Notes: a model not told the origin generated them from the letters alone. Positions 1 through 10,466 are shown, numbered from the stretch's first letter. The stretch is DNA of 64,000 nt from Mesorhizobium_K marinum (GCF_040813715.1 NZ_JBFOCH010000011.1), one strand, 5' to 3'. Translations and numbers: made by a program.

Positions 1-449
1 CCGGCGTCCTTCGCGATGCGGCGTGCCAATGGCGAGGCGAACACGCGGTCGCCGGCTGCATGGCCGTTTGCGGCCGGGGCCGCGGCGCTCGGCGCCGGCT
101 TCTCCGCCTTCACCGGCTCGGCCTTCGGCGCTTCCGCCTTCGCGGCTTCCTGCTTCGGCGCTTCCGCCTTTTCGGCCGCGCCCGCCTTGGCGGCGGCGGC
201 ATCCTCGTCCTCGCCCGCGAGGACGGCGATCAGCGCGTTGACCTTCACGCCCTCCGTTCCGGCGGGAACCACGATCTTGGCGACCGTTCCTTCGTCGACG
301 GCTTCGACTTCCATCGTCGCCTTGTCCGTCTCGATCTCGGCGATCACGTCGCCGGGCGAAACCTTGTCACCTTCCTTGACCAGCCACTTGGCGAGGTTGC
401 CCTCTTCCATGGTGGGCGAGAGGGCGGGCATGGTAATGTTGATCGGCAT
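1..449 (-). CDS. pdhC: Pyruvate dehydrogenase E2 (dihydrolipoamide acetyltransferase), N-terminal part
   Basis: These bases encode the first 149 residues of the E2 core of the pyruvate dehydrogenase complex, which moves the acetyl group from lipoamide to CoA. One lipoyl domain spans about residues 1-78, with the lipoylated lysine (Lys43) in ETDKATM. An Ala/Pro/Lys-rich swinging linker follows. The E1/E3-binding domain begins at about residue 136 (FASPLARRIAKDAG). The acetyltransferase domain lies beyond the left edge. The ATG at 449 is preceded by GGAGGAAG and sits 18 bp after the pdhB stop, so the gene is the third of the pdhABC operon. The first 45 residues are nearly identical to the lipoyl domain of PdhB. 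Confidence 0.95.
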   Translation of the reverse strand, partial: MPINITMPALSPTMEEGNLAKWLVKEGDKVSPGDVIAEIETDKATMEVEAVDEGTVAKIVVPAGTEGVKVNALIAVLAGEDEDAAAAKAGAAEKAEAPKQEAAKAEAPKAEPVKAEKPAPSAAAPAANGHAAGDRVFASPLARRIAKDA

Positions 450-467
450 GGCTTCCTCCCACCCGGC

Positions 468-2123
<1,656 letters not shown>

Positions 2124-2137
2124 GGTCGCGCTCCCCC

Positions 2138-3184
2138 TCAAAGTACGATGTCGGTCCAGAGCTCGGATGCATCCGGCTCGGGATCGGTCTGCGCGAACTC
2201 CGCGGCGTCCGCCACGATGTCGCGAACCTCCTTGTCGATGGCCTTCAGGTCGTCCTCGCTCGCCCACTTCTTGGCGATCAGGCGCGCCTTTACCTGCTCG
2301 ATCGGGTCGTGCTCGGAGCGCATCTTCTGCACTTCGTCCTTCGAGCGGTATTTCGCCGGGTCGGACATCGAGTGGCCGCGATAGCGGTAGGTCTGCATCT
2401 CGAGGATGATCGGCCCCTTGCCGGAGCGGCACCACTCGACGGCAACCTCGGCGGCCGATTTCACCGCCCGCACGTCCATGCCGTCGACCTGCATGCCGGG
2501 AATGCGGAAGGAAAGGCCGCGCTGCGAGAAATCCGTCTCCGCCGATGAACGCGTGACCGAGGTGCCCATGGCGTAGCGGTTGTTCTCGATGACGTAGATG
2601 ACCGGCAGCTTCCACAACGAGGCCATGTTGAAGCTCTCGTAGACCTGGCCCTGGTTCGCCGCGCCGTCTCCGAAATAGGTCAGCGACACGTTCTTGTTGC
2701 CGCGGTAGCGGTTGGCGAAGGCGAGCCCGGTACCGAGCGACACCTGGGCGCCCACGATGCCGTGCCCCCCGTAGAAATTCTTCTCCTTGGAGAACATATG
2801 CATCGAGCCGCCCTTGCCCTTGGAGTAGCCTCCACGGCGCCCGGTCAGCTCGGCCATGACGCCGCGCGGGCTCATGTCCATCGCCAGCATGTGGCCATGA
2901 TCGCGATAGGCGGTGATCATCTGGTCGCCGTCGATCAGCGCCATCTTCATGCCGGTGACCACGGCCTCCTGGCCGATGTAGAGGTGACAGAAGCCGCCGA
3001 TGAAGCCCATGCCGTAGAGCTGGCCGGCCTTCTCTTCGAACCGCCGGATGAGCAGCATCTCGCGATAGGCGGCGCGCTCCTGCTCCTTGGTGAAGTTCGC
3101 CGGTTTCGGCGCGGTGGGTCCCTGGAGGGGTTTTGCATCCGCCTTGGGTTTCCTAGCGGACGCCTTCTTGGCGGCGACGGCCAT
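2138..3184 (-). CDS. pdhA: Pyruvate dehydrogenase E1 alpha subunit
   Basis: This is the 348-residue alpha subunit of the heterotetrameric pyruvate dehydrogenase E1. The thiamine-diphosphate motif is visible as FGDGAANQGQ followed about 20 residues later by VIENN. The phosphorylation-loop region YRYRGHSMSDPAKYR, conserved in E1 alpha, is also present. An unusual Lys/Ala-rich leader (residues 1-30) precedes the catalytic domain, as is common in rhizobial homologues. It heads the pdhA-pdhB-pdhC operon on the minus strand, downstream of ftsB and eno. The 176-bp upstream gap holds a candidate promoter, so the operon may be transcribed separately from eno-ftsB. Confidence 0.97.
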   Translation of the reverse strand: MAVAAKKASARKPKADAKPLQGPTAPKPANFTKEQERAAYREMLLIRRFEEKAGQLYGMGFIGGFCHLYIGQEAVVTGMKMALIDGDQMITAYRDHGHMLAMDMSPRGVMAELTGRRGGYSKGKGGSMHMFSKEKNFYGGHGIVGAQVSLGTGLAFANRYRGNKNVSLTYFGDGAANQGQVYESFNMASLWKLPVIYVIENNRYAMGTSVTRSSAETDFSQRGLSFRIPGMQVDGMDVRAVKSAAEVAVEWCRSGKGPIILEMQTYRYRGHSMSDPAKYRSKDEVQKMRSEHDPIEQVKARLIAKKWASEDDLKAIDKEVRDIVADAAEFAQTDPEPDASELWTDIVL

Positions 3185-3241
3185 ACATCACTCCCTATGT
3201 TTGTCTCTTCGCGGACATGTCCGAGGATGCGGCACCCTCGA

Positions 3242-3269
3242 TTTGTACAGACGCTAGCACGCCTGTCAC
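3242..3269 (-). promoter_or_regulatory. Candidate promoter for pdhA operon
   Basis: On the minus strand GTGACA (3269-3264) and TACAAA (3247-3242) are separated by 16 bases, resembling a -35/-10 pair, about 60 bases before the pdhA start. This rests on motif similarity only. Confidence 0.3.
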
Positions 3270-3360
3270 CGTCGAACCATGCGGAAAAACGCATGGCTGG
3301 CATGCGGCCTAAGCACCTAAAATCATTGAAAATTCTTGAGAATAACCAAATTCCGGTTAA

Positions 3361-3681
3361 TCAGCGAAGCGACGACCGCATGATGACGATCTCGTCGGCC
3401 TGCGAGAGGTTGAGCGCCCGGCGCGCCTGCTCGTCGAGCATGTCCTTCTCGAGCGTTCCGTCGTGCAGAAGCTGCACGCGGCGCTCCAGTTCGACGCGTT
3501 GCGCCGTCACCGCATCGAGGCTGGCCTGCAGCTCGACGGCCTGCGCCTCATAGAGATATTTGGAATAGATGCCGAATTCGCCGTGGTAGGCGTGGAAGCC
3601 GAAATAGGTCAGGAACAGCGCCGACACCGCCGGCACGATGAGGCGGCCGGTATTTCTCTGCTTGTGCTGGCGCGTCCACAT
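3361..3681 (-). CDS. ftsB: FtsB/DivIC-like septum formation initiator
   Basis: The 106-residue protein has a short basic N-terminus, one membrane segment (about residues 13-33, LIVPAVSALFLTYFGFHAY) and a periplasmic coiled coil (about 45-85), the layout of FtsB. FtsB joins FtsL and FtsQ in the division-site complex that activates septal wall synthesis. Location directly between eno and pdhA is the usual alphaproteobacterial arrangement. The ATG at 3681 has a GGGAG ribosome binding site, but this sits in the 3' arm of a 10-bp inverted repeat (3685-3694 with 3739-3748), so its translation may be restrained. Confidence 0.85.
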   Translation of the reverse strand: MWTRQHKQRNTGRLIVPAVSALFLTYFGFHAYHGEFGIYSKYLYEAQAVELQASLDAVTAQRVELERRVQLLHDGTLEKDMLDEQARRALNLSQADEIVIMRSSLR

Positions 3682-3684
3682 GCG

Positions 3685-3748
3685 GCGGCTCCCGTTCTGC
3701 CCGCCTATCTCGCTCCATTGTGCTTAATGGACGGTTAGCGGGAGCCGC
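3685..3748 (-). promoter_or_regulatory. Inverted repeat that would bury the ftsB ribosome binding site
   Basis: In the eno-ftsB transcript, GCGGCTCCCG (3748-3739) is perfectly complementary to CGGGAGCCGC (3694-3685). The second arm contains the GGGAG ribosome binding site, seven bases before the ftsB ATG. The loop is 44 bases. No U-run follows, so it does not look like a simple terminator. A role in limiting or coupling ftsB translation is inference. Confidence 0.45.
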
Positions 3749-3759
3749 GATGCGTGTCG

Positions 3760-5034
3760 TCAGGCCTTCAGGATCGAGGTGCCGGCGTAGCGCGCCTGCT
3801 TGCCCAGCTCTTCCTCGATGCGGATGAGCTGGTTGTACTTCGCCGTGCGATCGGAACGGGCCAGCGAGCCGGTCTTGATCTGTCCGCAGTTGGTCGCCAC
3901 CGCGAGGTCGGCAATCGTCGAATCCTCGGTCTCGCCGGAGCGGTGCGACATCACCGCCGTGTAGCCCGCCCGGTGCGCGGTATCGACGGCTTCGAGCGTC
4001 TCGGTCAGCGAGCCGATCTGGTTGACCTTGACCAGGATCGAATTGCCGACGCCCATGCGGATGCCGTCCCTGAGGCGCGCGGTGTTGGTGACGAAGAGAT
4101 CGTCGCCGACCAGCTGCACCTTGTCGCCGCAGAGGTCGGTCAGGTACTTCCAGCCCTCCCAGTCGTCCTCGGCCATGCCGTCCTCGATCGAGATGATCGG
4201 GTAGTCGGCGGCCAGCTTGGCCAGGTATTTCGCCTGCGCCTTGGGGTCGCGCGTCTTGCGCTCGCCCTCATAGACGTAGTTGCCGTCCTTGAAGAATTCG
4301 GTCGAGGCGCAGTCGAGGCCTATCGCGACCTCCTCGCCCGGCTTGAAGCCGGCGGCCTCGATCGAGGCGACGACGAAGTCGAGCGCGGCCTGTGCGTTCT
4401 TGAGGTTGGGCGCGAAGCCGCCTTCGTCGCCGACATTGGTGTTGTGGCCGGCATCCTTCAGGCGCTTCTTCAGCGTGTGGAAGATTTCGGACCCCCAGCG
4501 CACCGCGTCGCGCAGGCTGGGCGCGCCGACCGGCATGATCATGAATTCCTGGAAGTCGATCGGGTTGTCGGCATGCGCGCCGCCGTTGATGATGTTCATC
4601 ATCGGCACCGGCAGCACATGCGCGTTCGGCCCGCCGAGATAGCGGTAGAGCGGCAGGCCGGACGCTTCCGACGCCGCCTTGGCCACCGCCAGCGAAACGC
4701 CGAGGATGGCGTTGGCGCCGAGCCGTGCCTTGTTCGGCGTGCCGTCGAGTTCGATCATGGTGCGGTCGATGTGGATCTGGTCTTCAGCCTCGAGGCCGCC
4801 GATCGCCTCGAACAGTTCGCCGTTGACGGCCTCGACTGCGCGCTCCACGCCCTTGCCGAGATAGCGCGGGCCGCCGTCGCGAAGCTCGACCGCTTCATGC
4901 GCGCCGGTGGACGCGCCCGATGGGACGGCGGCGCGCCCCATCGAGCCGTCCTCGAGCACGACGTCGACCTCGACGGTCGGATTGCCGCGGCTGTCCAGTA
5001 TCTCGCGGCCGATGATGTCGATGATGGCGGTCAT
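3760..5034 (-). CDS. eno: Enolase
   Basis: Enolase converts 2-phosphoglycerate to phosphoenolpyruvate and is also a usual partner of the RNA degradosome. The 424-residue length matches bacterial enolases. The N-terminal DSRGNPTVEVDV segment, the catalytic-domain stretch ISIEDGMAEDDW, the signature ILVKVNQIGSLTET and the SHRSGETEDSTIADLAVA loop are all present. It is followed at 78 bp by ftsB and then the pyruvate dehydrogenase genes, joining lower glycolysis to acetyl-CoA formation. The ATG at 5034 gives the conserved MTAIIDIIGREILDSRGNP start. Confidence 0.99.
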   Translation of the reverse strand: MTAIIDIIGREILDSRGNPTVEVDVVLEDGSMGRAAVPSGASTGAHEAVELRDGGPRYLGKGVERAVEAVNGELFEAIGGLEAEDQIHIDRTMIELDGTPNKARLGANAILGVSLAVAKAASEASGLPLYRYLGGPNAHVLPVPMMNIINGGAHADNPIDFQEFMIMPVGAPSLRDAVRWGSEIFHTLKKRLKDAGHNTNVGDEGGFAPNLKNAQAALDFVVASIEAAGFKPGEEVAIGLDCASTEFFKDGNYVYEGERKTRDPKAQAKYLAKLAADYPIISIEDGMAEDDWEGWKYLTDLCGDKVQLVGDDLFVTNTARLRDGIRMGVGNSILVKVNQIGSLTETLEAVDTAHRAGYTAVMSHRSGETEDSTIADLAVATNCGQIKTGSLARSDRTAKYNQLIRIEEELGKQARYAGTSILKA

Positions 5035-5244
5035 TTGGAATCCCCGAGAAAAGTCGTGTGAAATGTCGCGCCCGTCTTAGTGGAAGCCCGGCAAAATTCA
5101 ATCCGGCCCGCCCATTTATAGGAATCCTGCGACGGATTCACGAATTGGTGCCGGCTGTTACGATTTGTCATGTTTGGGGACCTGCCGCCCCCCGGGATTT
5201 CGGATAGCTTCGAGGTTGCGCGGGGCGAAACGGAGGGTTTCGCC
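5035..5244. other. Intergenic region upstream of eno
   Basis: These 210 bases between eno (minus) and a doubtful small plus-strand ORF hold the presumed eno promoter, which I could not pin down. A 6-bp hairpin (GAATCC/GGATTC) lies near 5122-5139. I see no RNA gene. Confidence 0.4.
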
Positions 5245-5364
5245 ATGTCCGAGTTTCCCGGTATCCTGAGTTTGTTGCTTATCGCCGCGGCGTTCCTGAC
5301 GTCCTGCGACCCGCAGGCTTCTCATGACGCCGGCAGGCCGATCGCGCCCCTAGTCTCACATTGA
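5245..5364 (+). CDS. Possible 39-residue lipoprotein-like peptide
   Basis: An ATG at 5245 follows a good ribosome binding site (CGGAGG, 8 bases away) and opens a 39-codon frame ending in TGA at 5364. The product has a hydrophobic stretch ending in a lipobox-like FLTSC at residues 18-22, so it could be a tiny lipoprotein. Against this, the N-terminus is acidic (MSEF) rather than basic, and nothing is known to me of this sequence. Expression and function are unproven. Confidence 0.25.
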   Translation: MSEFPGILSLLLIAAAFLTSCDPQASHDAGRPIAPLVSH

Positions 5365-5373
5365 CGCAGACGA

Positions 5374-5405
5374 CGAAAACCCCGCCTGCGTGCGCGGGCG
5401 GGGTT
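5374..5405 (-). terminator. Rho-independent terminator of the PRC-barrel gene
   Basis: A perfect 9-bp stem (AACCCCGCC/GGCGGGGTT) with a 10-base loop lies 32 bases after the PRC-barrel gene's stop. On the minus strand it ends in TTTT, as expected for an intrinsic terminator. Confidence 0.75.
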
Positions 5406-5436
5406 ATCCGTGAAGCGGTCTGTTGGGCCCGGACGA

Positions 5437-5805
5437 TCACCAGTACGGGTCGACCTTGTAGTAGCTGTAGGATTCGTCGCGCGCCAGCGTGCCGTCGCCG
5501 CGGGTCAGCTCGTTGATCGAATAGGACGGCCCTGCCTCGAGCTGCGCCTTGGTGAACGGCACGACGTAGCCGCCCTTTTCCTCGTCGTAGTCGAGCGCCG
5601 ACCACGGGATCGCGTGATATTTCTCGCCGATGCCGAGGAAGCCGCCGAACCCGATCACGGCGAACATGATCCCGTTCGACATCTTCTCCAGCATCACGTC
5701 TTCGATCGATCCGATATGGTCGCCCGACATGTTGTACACGGCCGTGCCGATGACGCGCGACGCGGTGATGGCGTTGGTGTGGCCGCTTGGCGTATGGGTA
5801 TTCAT
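5437..5805 (-). CDS. PRC-barrel domain protein
   Basis: The 122-residue protein has a PRC-barrel beta domain from about residue 15 (ASRVIGTAVYNMSGDHIGSIEDVMLEK) to 80, including the conserved HAIPWSAL strand. PRC-barrels occur in RNA-processing proteins and photosynthetic reaction centres. Small stand-alone versions are common in rhizobia, often stress-related, and their exact function is not known. The reading frame stays open upstream, but the ATG at 5805 has a clear GAGGAG ribosome binding site 8 bases away, so I chose it. No charged catalytic motif or signal peptide is visible. Confidence 0.85.
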   Translation of the reverse strand: MNTHTPSGHTNAITASRVIGTAVYNMSGDHIGSIEDVMLEKMSNGIMFAVIGFGGFLGIGEKYHAIPWSALDYDEEKGGYVVPFTKAQLEAGPSYSINELTRGDGTLARDESYSYYKVDPYW

Positions 5806-5888
5806 TGTCTCGCTCCTCGTTGGTGGACGATGGGAGAGAAATGAATGCCGCTGCCAAAGGTTCCGGCTTTTGGACCGCTGCAACCGCG

Positions 5889-6092
5889 TCAGTCGGTGAG
5901 TATGAAGGTCACCTTCATGTTGACCCGGTAGGCGGCGATCTGGCCGTCCTCGACGACGACCTTCTGCTCCTGGATCCATGCGCCCTGGACGTTCTTCAGC
6001 GTCTTGGCGGCGCGCGAGATGCCCTTCTCGATCGCGTCCTGGAAGCTCTTCTTCGACGATGCGGTGATCTCGGTGACACGGGCTACAGACAT
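5889..6092 (-). CDS. Dodecin family flavin-binding protein
   Basis: The 67-residue protein matches dodecin, a small protein that forms a hollow dodecamer and binds flavins (FMN or riboflavin products), probably for storage or protection from reactive flavin. The typical segments are present: VTEITASSKKSFQDAI at the start of the helix, a tryptophan in the flavin-stacking region (GAWIQEQKV), and the last strand YRVNMKVTFIL. The length is right for the family. It lies between a PRC-barrel gene and kdsA, each with its own spacing, so I infer single-gene transcription. Confidence 0.9.
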   Translation of the reverse strand: MSVARVTEITASSKKSFQDAIEKGISRAAKTLKNVQGAWIQEQKVVVEDGQIAAYRVNMKVTFILTD

Positions 6093-6156
6093 CGGTTCCT
6101 CCTTCGGAACGCCATGAAGTCTACGCAGCCCAGCCTACGACCGGAAAGCGGCCGCC

Positions 6157-7020
6157 TCAACCTGTGCTTTTGGCCACTTCGTCGAGCTTCATCAGGCTTT
6201 CGATGAGGGCGGGCATGTCCTTCAGGGGCACCATGTTCGGACCGTCGGACGAGGTCGAGTTGTCGGGATCCTCGTGCGTCTCGATGAAGACGCCGGCGAC
6301 GCCGACCGCCACGGCGGCGCGCGCCAGCGTGGCGACGAAGCGCCGTTCGCCCCCGGAGGTCGCCCCCTGCCCGCCCGGCTGCTGCACCGAATGCGTGGCG
6401 TCGAAGATCACCGGTGCGCCGAGATCGGCCATGATCGGCAGCGCGCGCATGTCGGAGACCAGCGTGTTGTAGCCGAACGACGCGCCGCGTTCGGTGACCA
6501 GCACGTTGGCGTTGCCAGACCCCGTGACCTTGGCAATGACGTTCTTCATGTCCCAGGGCGCCAGGAACTGCCCCTTCTTCACGTTGACGACCTTGCCGGT
6601 CTTTGCGGCCGCCACCAGCAGGTCGGTCTGGCGGGACAGGAAGGCGGGAATCTGCAGAACGTCGACGACCTCGGCCACGATGGCGCATTGCTCCTCGGTG
6701 TGGACGTCGGTCAGCACCGGCACCCCGAGCTCCTTGCGCAGGTCGGCGAAGACCGGCAGGGCCGCTTCTAGGCCGGCGCCCCGCGTCGAGCCCAGAGACG
6801 ACCGGTTGGCCTTGTCGTAGCTCGACTTGTAGACGAAGCCGATTCCGAGCTTCTCGGTCAGTTCCTTCAGCGCGCCGGCCATGTCGAAGGCGTGCCCCCG
6901 CGATTCGAGCTGGCACGGGCCGGCGATCAGCGACAGCGGCGCGTTGTTGGCGAACAGCGCCTTGCCGACGCGGACCTCGGGGTTCGGGGTTTCGGTGGCA
7001 GTCTTGCTGGGCGCGCTCAT
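6157..7020 (-). CDS. kdsA: 2-dehydro-3-deoxyphosphooctonate aldolase (Kdo-8-phosphate synthase)
   Basis: KdsA condenses phosphoenolpyruvate with arabinose 5-phosphate to give Kdo-8-phosphate, the precursor of the inner-core sugar of lipopolysaccharide. The 287-residue protein has the substrate-binding stretches IAGPCQLESR, YKSSYDKANRSS and VKKGQFLAPWDM, and a C-terminal HEDPDNSTSDGP-like loop (here DNSTSSDGPNM). The ATG at 7020 is the first in-frame start giving the family N-terminus. Its neighbours eno and pyrG (which makes CTP for the next Kdo-activating step) are the usual alphaproteobacterial context, though four lineage-specific genes separate kdsA from pyrG here. Confidence 0.97.
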   Translation of the reverse strand: MSAPSKTATETPNPEVRVGKALFANNAPLSLIAGPCQLESRGHAFDMAGALKELTEKLGIGFVYKSSYDKANRSSLGSTRGAGLEAALPVFADLRKELGVPVLTDVHTEEQCAIVAEVVDVLQIPAFLSRQTDLLVAAAKTGKVVNVKKGQFLAPWDMKNVIAKVTGSGNANVLVTERGASFGYNTLVSDMRALPIMADLGAPVIFDATHSVQQPGGQGATSGGERRFVATLARAAVAVGVAGVFIETHEDPDNSTSSDGPNMVPLKDMPALIESLMKLDEVAKSTG

Positions 7021-7064
7021 GGGGTTCCTCGCGATCTCTGGCGGCCATGTGCCCGAATCCGCGG

Positions 7065-7255
7065 CAAGGTTCAAGCGCGCGCCCCGAGAGCCTGCCTTGC
7101 AACCGACCCTGCGGAACGACCACAACCCGGCAGGCGTGCTCGACGCCTGCGGCCCACTNCCAAGGTTCAAGCGCGCCCCCCCGTGAGCCCGCCTTGCAAC
7201 CGACCCAGCGGAACGGCCACAACCCGGCAGCCGTGCTCGACGCCTGCGGCCCACT
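7065..7255. repeat. Two diverged copies of a ~95-base palindromic sequence around an N
   Basis: Bases 7065-7158 and 7161-7255 are two copies of one sequence separated by an N at 7159. They differ by about six substitutions and one indel (about 7%), more than the copies at most other gaps in the window. Each carries a small hairpin (GCAGGCGT/ACGCCTGC in the first copy). This may be an interspersed repeat that broke the assembly, or two alleles of one contig end. Confidence 0.5.
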
Positions 7256-7314
7256 GCCGTGCTTGTCGCGCCCCGCCCGGTGGATATAGTGCGCCGGGCA
7301 ACGGAGCGCCGCGC

Positions 7315-7917
7315 GTGGAAGACAACCGTCACCGCTTCTACGAAGATATCCTGGCGCTGTTCAACGGCACCCTGTTCGTTGCGCTCGGCATCGTGCTCTA
7401 CGCGAAGGTGTCGCTGGTCACCGGCAGCGCCGCCGGTATCGCGCTTCTTTTGCAATACGCGGCCGGCCTGCCGTTCGGCGTCGGCTTCGTGCTGGTGAAC
7501 CTGCCCTTCTTCTGGCTCGCGGTGCGCCGCATGGGCTGGCCGTTCACCATCCGCACCTTCGCCGCGATCGTCATCCTTTCGCTGATGACGCGCTTTGCGC
7601 CCGATGTCATCGGGCTCGACACCGTCAATCCGGTCTTCGCCGCGGTCGCCGGCGGTGCGCTGATGGGTGTCGGGCTGCTCATCCTGTTCCGGCACCGCGC
7701 CGGTCTCGGCGGATTTTCGATCCTCGGCCTCTACCTGCAGGACAACCACGGCATCCGCGCCGGATGGTTCCAGCTCTGCGTCGACCTCGCGATCCTCGCG
7801 GTCGCCCTGTTCTTCATCCCGTGGCAGAGCGCCGCGCTGTCGGTGCTCGGCGCCGTCGTGCTCAACCTGACCCTGGCGATCAACCATCGACCCGGGCGCT
7901 ACATGGCGATGAGCTGA
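7315..7917 (+). CDS. YitT family membrane protein
   Basis: The 200-residue product is almost entirely hydrophobic with five or six predicted membrane segments. It shows the YitT (DUF161) features: a glycine-rich repeated pair of helices (GSAAGIALLLQYAAG and GGFSILGLYLQDNHG) and a central AGGALMGVGLLILFRHRAGLGG stretch. Function of the family is not established; a transport role is usually assumed. The start is a GTG at 7315, chosen for its GGAG ribosome binding site 8 bases upstream; the frame stays open further left only through the repeat around 7159. It converges on the cyclase gene 9 bases downstream. Confidence 0.8.
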   Translation: MEDNRHRFYEDILALFNGTLFVALGIVLYAKVSLVTGSAAGIALLLQYAAGLPFGVGFVLVNLPFFWLAVRRMGWPFTIRTFAAIVILSLMTRFAPDVIGLDTVNPVFAAVAGGALMGVGLLILFRHRAGLGGFSILGLYLQDNHGIRAGWFQLCVDLAILAVALFFIPWQSAALSVLGAVVLNLTLAINHRPGRYMAMS

Positions 7918-7926
7918 GCTGTCCCG

Positions 7927-10466
7927 CTACGCGGCGCTGGCTGGGGCGGTCACTTCGAAGACCTCGATCTGCGCGTGGCGGCCCTTTGCCGTCGCTGCGC
8001 CGAGCGGCCGGAAGTCGATCCCCGGCCCTGCCCGTTCCCGGACGGCGGCGCTGGCCAGGATCGTCGTGCCGAACTCCTTGTTCATGCCCTCAAGGCGCGA
8101 CGCGACGTTCACCGTGTCGCCCATCGCCGTATATTGCCTGCGGTCCTCCGCACCGACGCTGCCGACGACGGCGATGCCCGTATGGATGCCGAAGCGCGTG
8201 ATGAGTTCGGGACGGCCGGCGGCAAGGTTGGCGGCGTTCAGCCGGTCGATCTCCGCCTTCAGTTCCACCACGCAGCGGCATCCAGCCGCGACATGGTCGG
8301 GGTTTTCCGTCGGCGCGTTCCACATCGCGTAGATCGAGTCGCCGAGATATTGCACGATCACCCCACCGTGGCGTTCGACCACCCTGTTCATGGTCTCGAA
8401 ATAGACGCCGAGCAGGTCGACCACCTCCTCCGGCGAGTGTTGCTCCGAGATGGTCGTGAAATCGCGAATGTCGGTGAAGAGGACCGTCACTTCGCGCCGC
8501 TCGGCCGCTCCCGCCGCGGCCTGACCCGACGCCACGATGCGGCGCACCAGTTCGCGCGGCACGTAGACCGCGAACGTCCGGATCGCGTTGCGCGCAGACG
8601 ACAGCGCCCGTGCCAGCATGTTGATTTCGCTGATCAGCGAATTGGCGACCTTCCAGTTGTCGAAGTCGAGATTGCCGATCTGTGCCGCATCGATGGCGAG
8701 CGCGACCAGCGCGCGGCTGATGCGCCGCGACACCATGATCGCAGTGATTATCCCGGCGATAACCAGCACCGCGGCGATCGCGAGCGTCTTCCTCAGGAGC
8801 TCGACGTTCGCGGCCGTGAAATCGGCGACCGGGGCTGCGATGACGATTCGGTAGCCGTTGAGCAGGTGCGCTGAGCCGAACGAGGAGAAGCGCGCAAGCC
8901 ATGGAACCGTGTCGACCTCGAAGACCGATGACCGGCCGACACCTGTGTCGGGCGTCGTGTCAAGCATGGCCTGGACCGCCGCCAGCACCGGGTCCGACAA
9001 CGCGGCCGAGCCCCCCGACGACGCGCGCGCCAGCACCTCGCCGACGATTNNNTGTGTCGGGCGTCGTGTCAAGCATGGCCTGGACCGCCGCCAGCACCGG
9101 GTCCGACAACGCGGCCGAGCCCCCCGACGACGCGCGCGCCAGCACCTCGCCGACGATTCCGGCGGTCAGCACCGGGTCGTCGTTCGCAGCCAGCGCACTC
9201 CGCGCCGGCAGGTCCGTCAGGAGCGCCGCCATCGCCTCCGGGTCCGAATGAACGATCAGCTTGCCGTCGCCGTCAAAGACGTATCCGACGGAATGCTCCG
9301 ACACCGCATGCTCCTCCATCATGCGGCTGATCGTTTCGAGCAGCACGTCGGCGCCGATGACAACGGTCCGATCGGCCAGGGTCGACGCCGCCAGCGTCAG
9401 CGTCAGCGAACTCGTGCTGGCCGAACTGTAGGGGGCCGTGGAAATCGGTCCATCGGCCCGGATAGCGGCGCGGTACCAGGGCCGCCGTCGTGGATCGTAG
9501 TCGCTCTCCCGCGCGGTGCCTGAGCCGATCAAGCGGCCCTCCGCATCAAGNGCCGAACTGTAGGGGGCCGTGGAAATCGGTCCATCGGCCCGGATAGCGG
9601 CGCGGTACCAGGGCCGCCGTCGTGGATCGTAGTCGCTCTCCCGCGCGGTGCCTGAGCCGATCAATCGGCCCTCCGCATCAAGGAAGTGCCAGGTGGACAA
9701 GGCAGCGCCATCGGCGGCACGGAGAACGACGCGCATGCCGTAGGTCGCGGCGGCGGGCGCGGAAACCGCGTCGCGCCATCGCTTGCTGCTGTCGGCGCGT
9801 AGGATATGGAAGAAGGCGCCGCTCGGATATCCGATGTAGACGGCGTCGAGATGCGACGACCCGCGCAGGGCCCGCACCAGGAACTCGCGCTTGATGTCGA
9901 GATCCGCAGGCGGCTCCGTGGCGAGCGATGGCAGCACGGCGCCGGTGGTGATGAGGTTGTGGCCGTCCTGGAACACGGTCTCGTAGAGGTCGATCGTCCC
10001 CCGGNNNAACCGCGTCGCGCCATCGCTTGCTGCTGTCGGCGCGTAGGATATGGAAGAAGGCGCCGCTCGGATATCCGATGTAGACGGCGTCGAGATGCGA
10101 CGACCCGCGCAGGGCCCGCACCAGGAACTCGCGCTTGATGTCGAGATCCGCAGGCGGCTCCGTGGCGAGCGATGGCAGCACCGCGCCGGTGGTGATGAGG
10201 TTGTGGCCGTCCTGGAACACGGTCTCGTAGAGGTCGATCGTCCCCCGGGAGAGAAGCCTGATCTGCTGTTCCGCCGATTCCAGCGCGGACCGGCGACCTT
10301 CGTAGAAGGTCAGCCACATCAGCGGAACCGAGATCGCGACCAGAAGCAGGACGATGATGACGCTGAGGTGGACGCGCAGCGGCTTCGCCCAGCGAAGCAC
10401 GCGCTGCTCGCCGGCGTCGTCGTGGCTGGCCACGGGGCGAGACGTGGTCTTGTCCTGCCTGTCCAC
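7927..10466 (-). CDS. Membrane class III adenylate/guanylate cyclase with dCache-type sensor (contains three assembly duplications)
   Basis: This protein makes a cyclic nucleotide in response to a periplasmic signal. In order: a short cytoplasmic N-terminus, a membrane helix (about residues 33-55), a large periplasmic dCache-like sensor (with RRRPWYRAA and GYVFDGDGKLIVHSD typical of Cache domains), a second helix, a HAMP-like linker, and a class III cyclase domain. That domain keeps the metal-binding aspartate in LFTDIRDF, YLGDSIYAMWNAP, and the GDTVNVASRLEG motif. Ns at 9050, 9551 and 10005 are each flanked by duplicated sequence of 106, 131 and 241 bases. Removing one copy each leaves exactly 685 codons. 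The start is GTG at 10466. Confidence 0.88.
8944..9158. repeat. Assembly duplication around Ns at 9050-9052
   Basis: Bases 8944-9049 are repeated at 9053-9158 inside the dCache cyclase gene. One copy is an unmerged contig end. Confidence 0.9.
9420..9682. repeat. Assembly duplication around N at 9551
   Basis: Bases 9420-9550 are repeated at 9552-9682 inside the dCache cyclase gene, with one substitution (g/t, near 9540 and 9665 respectively). Confidence 0.9.
9764..10248. repeat. Assembly duplication around Ns at 10005-10007
   Basis: Bases 9764-10004 are repeated at 10008-10248 inside the dCache cyclase gene, with one substitution in a GCAC(G/C)GCGCC context. Confidence 0.9.

Noticed and set aside
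5170..5364. Longer 64-residue version of the small plus-strand ORF
   Set aside because: The upstream start has no ribosome binding site and the added residues look non-coding; only the 39-residue version is kept as a weak candidate.
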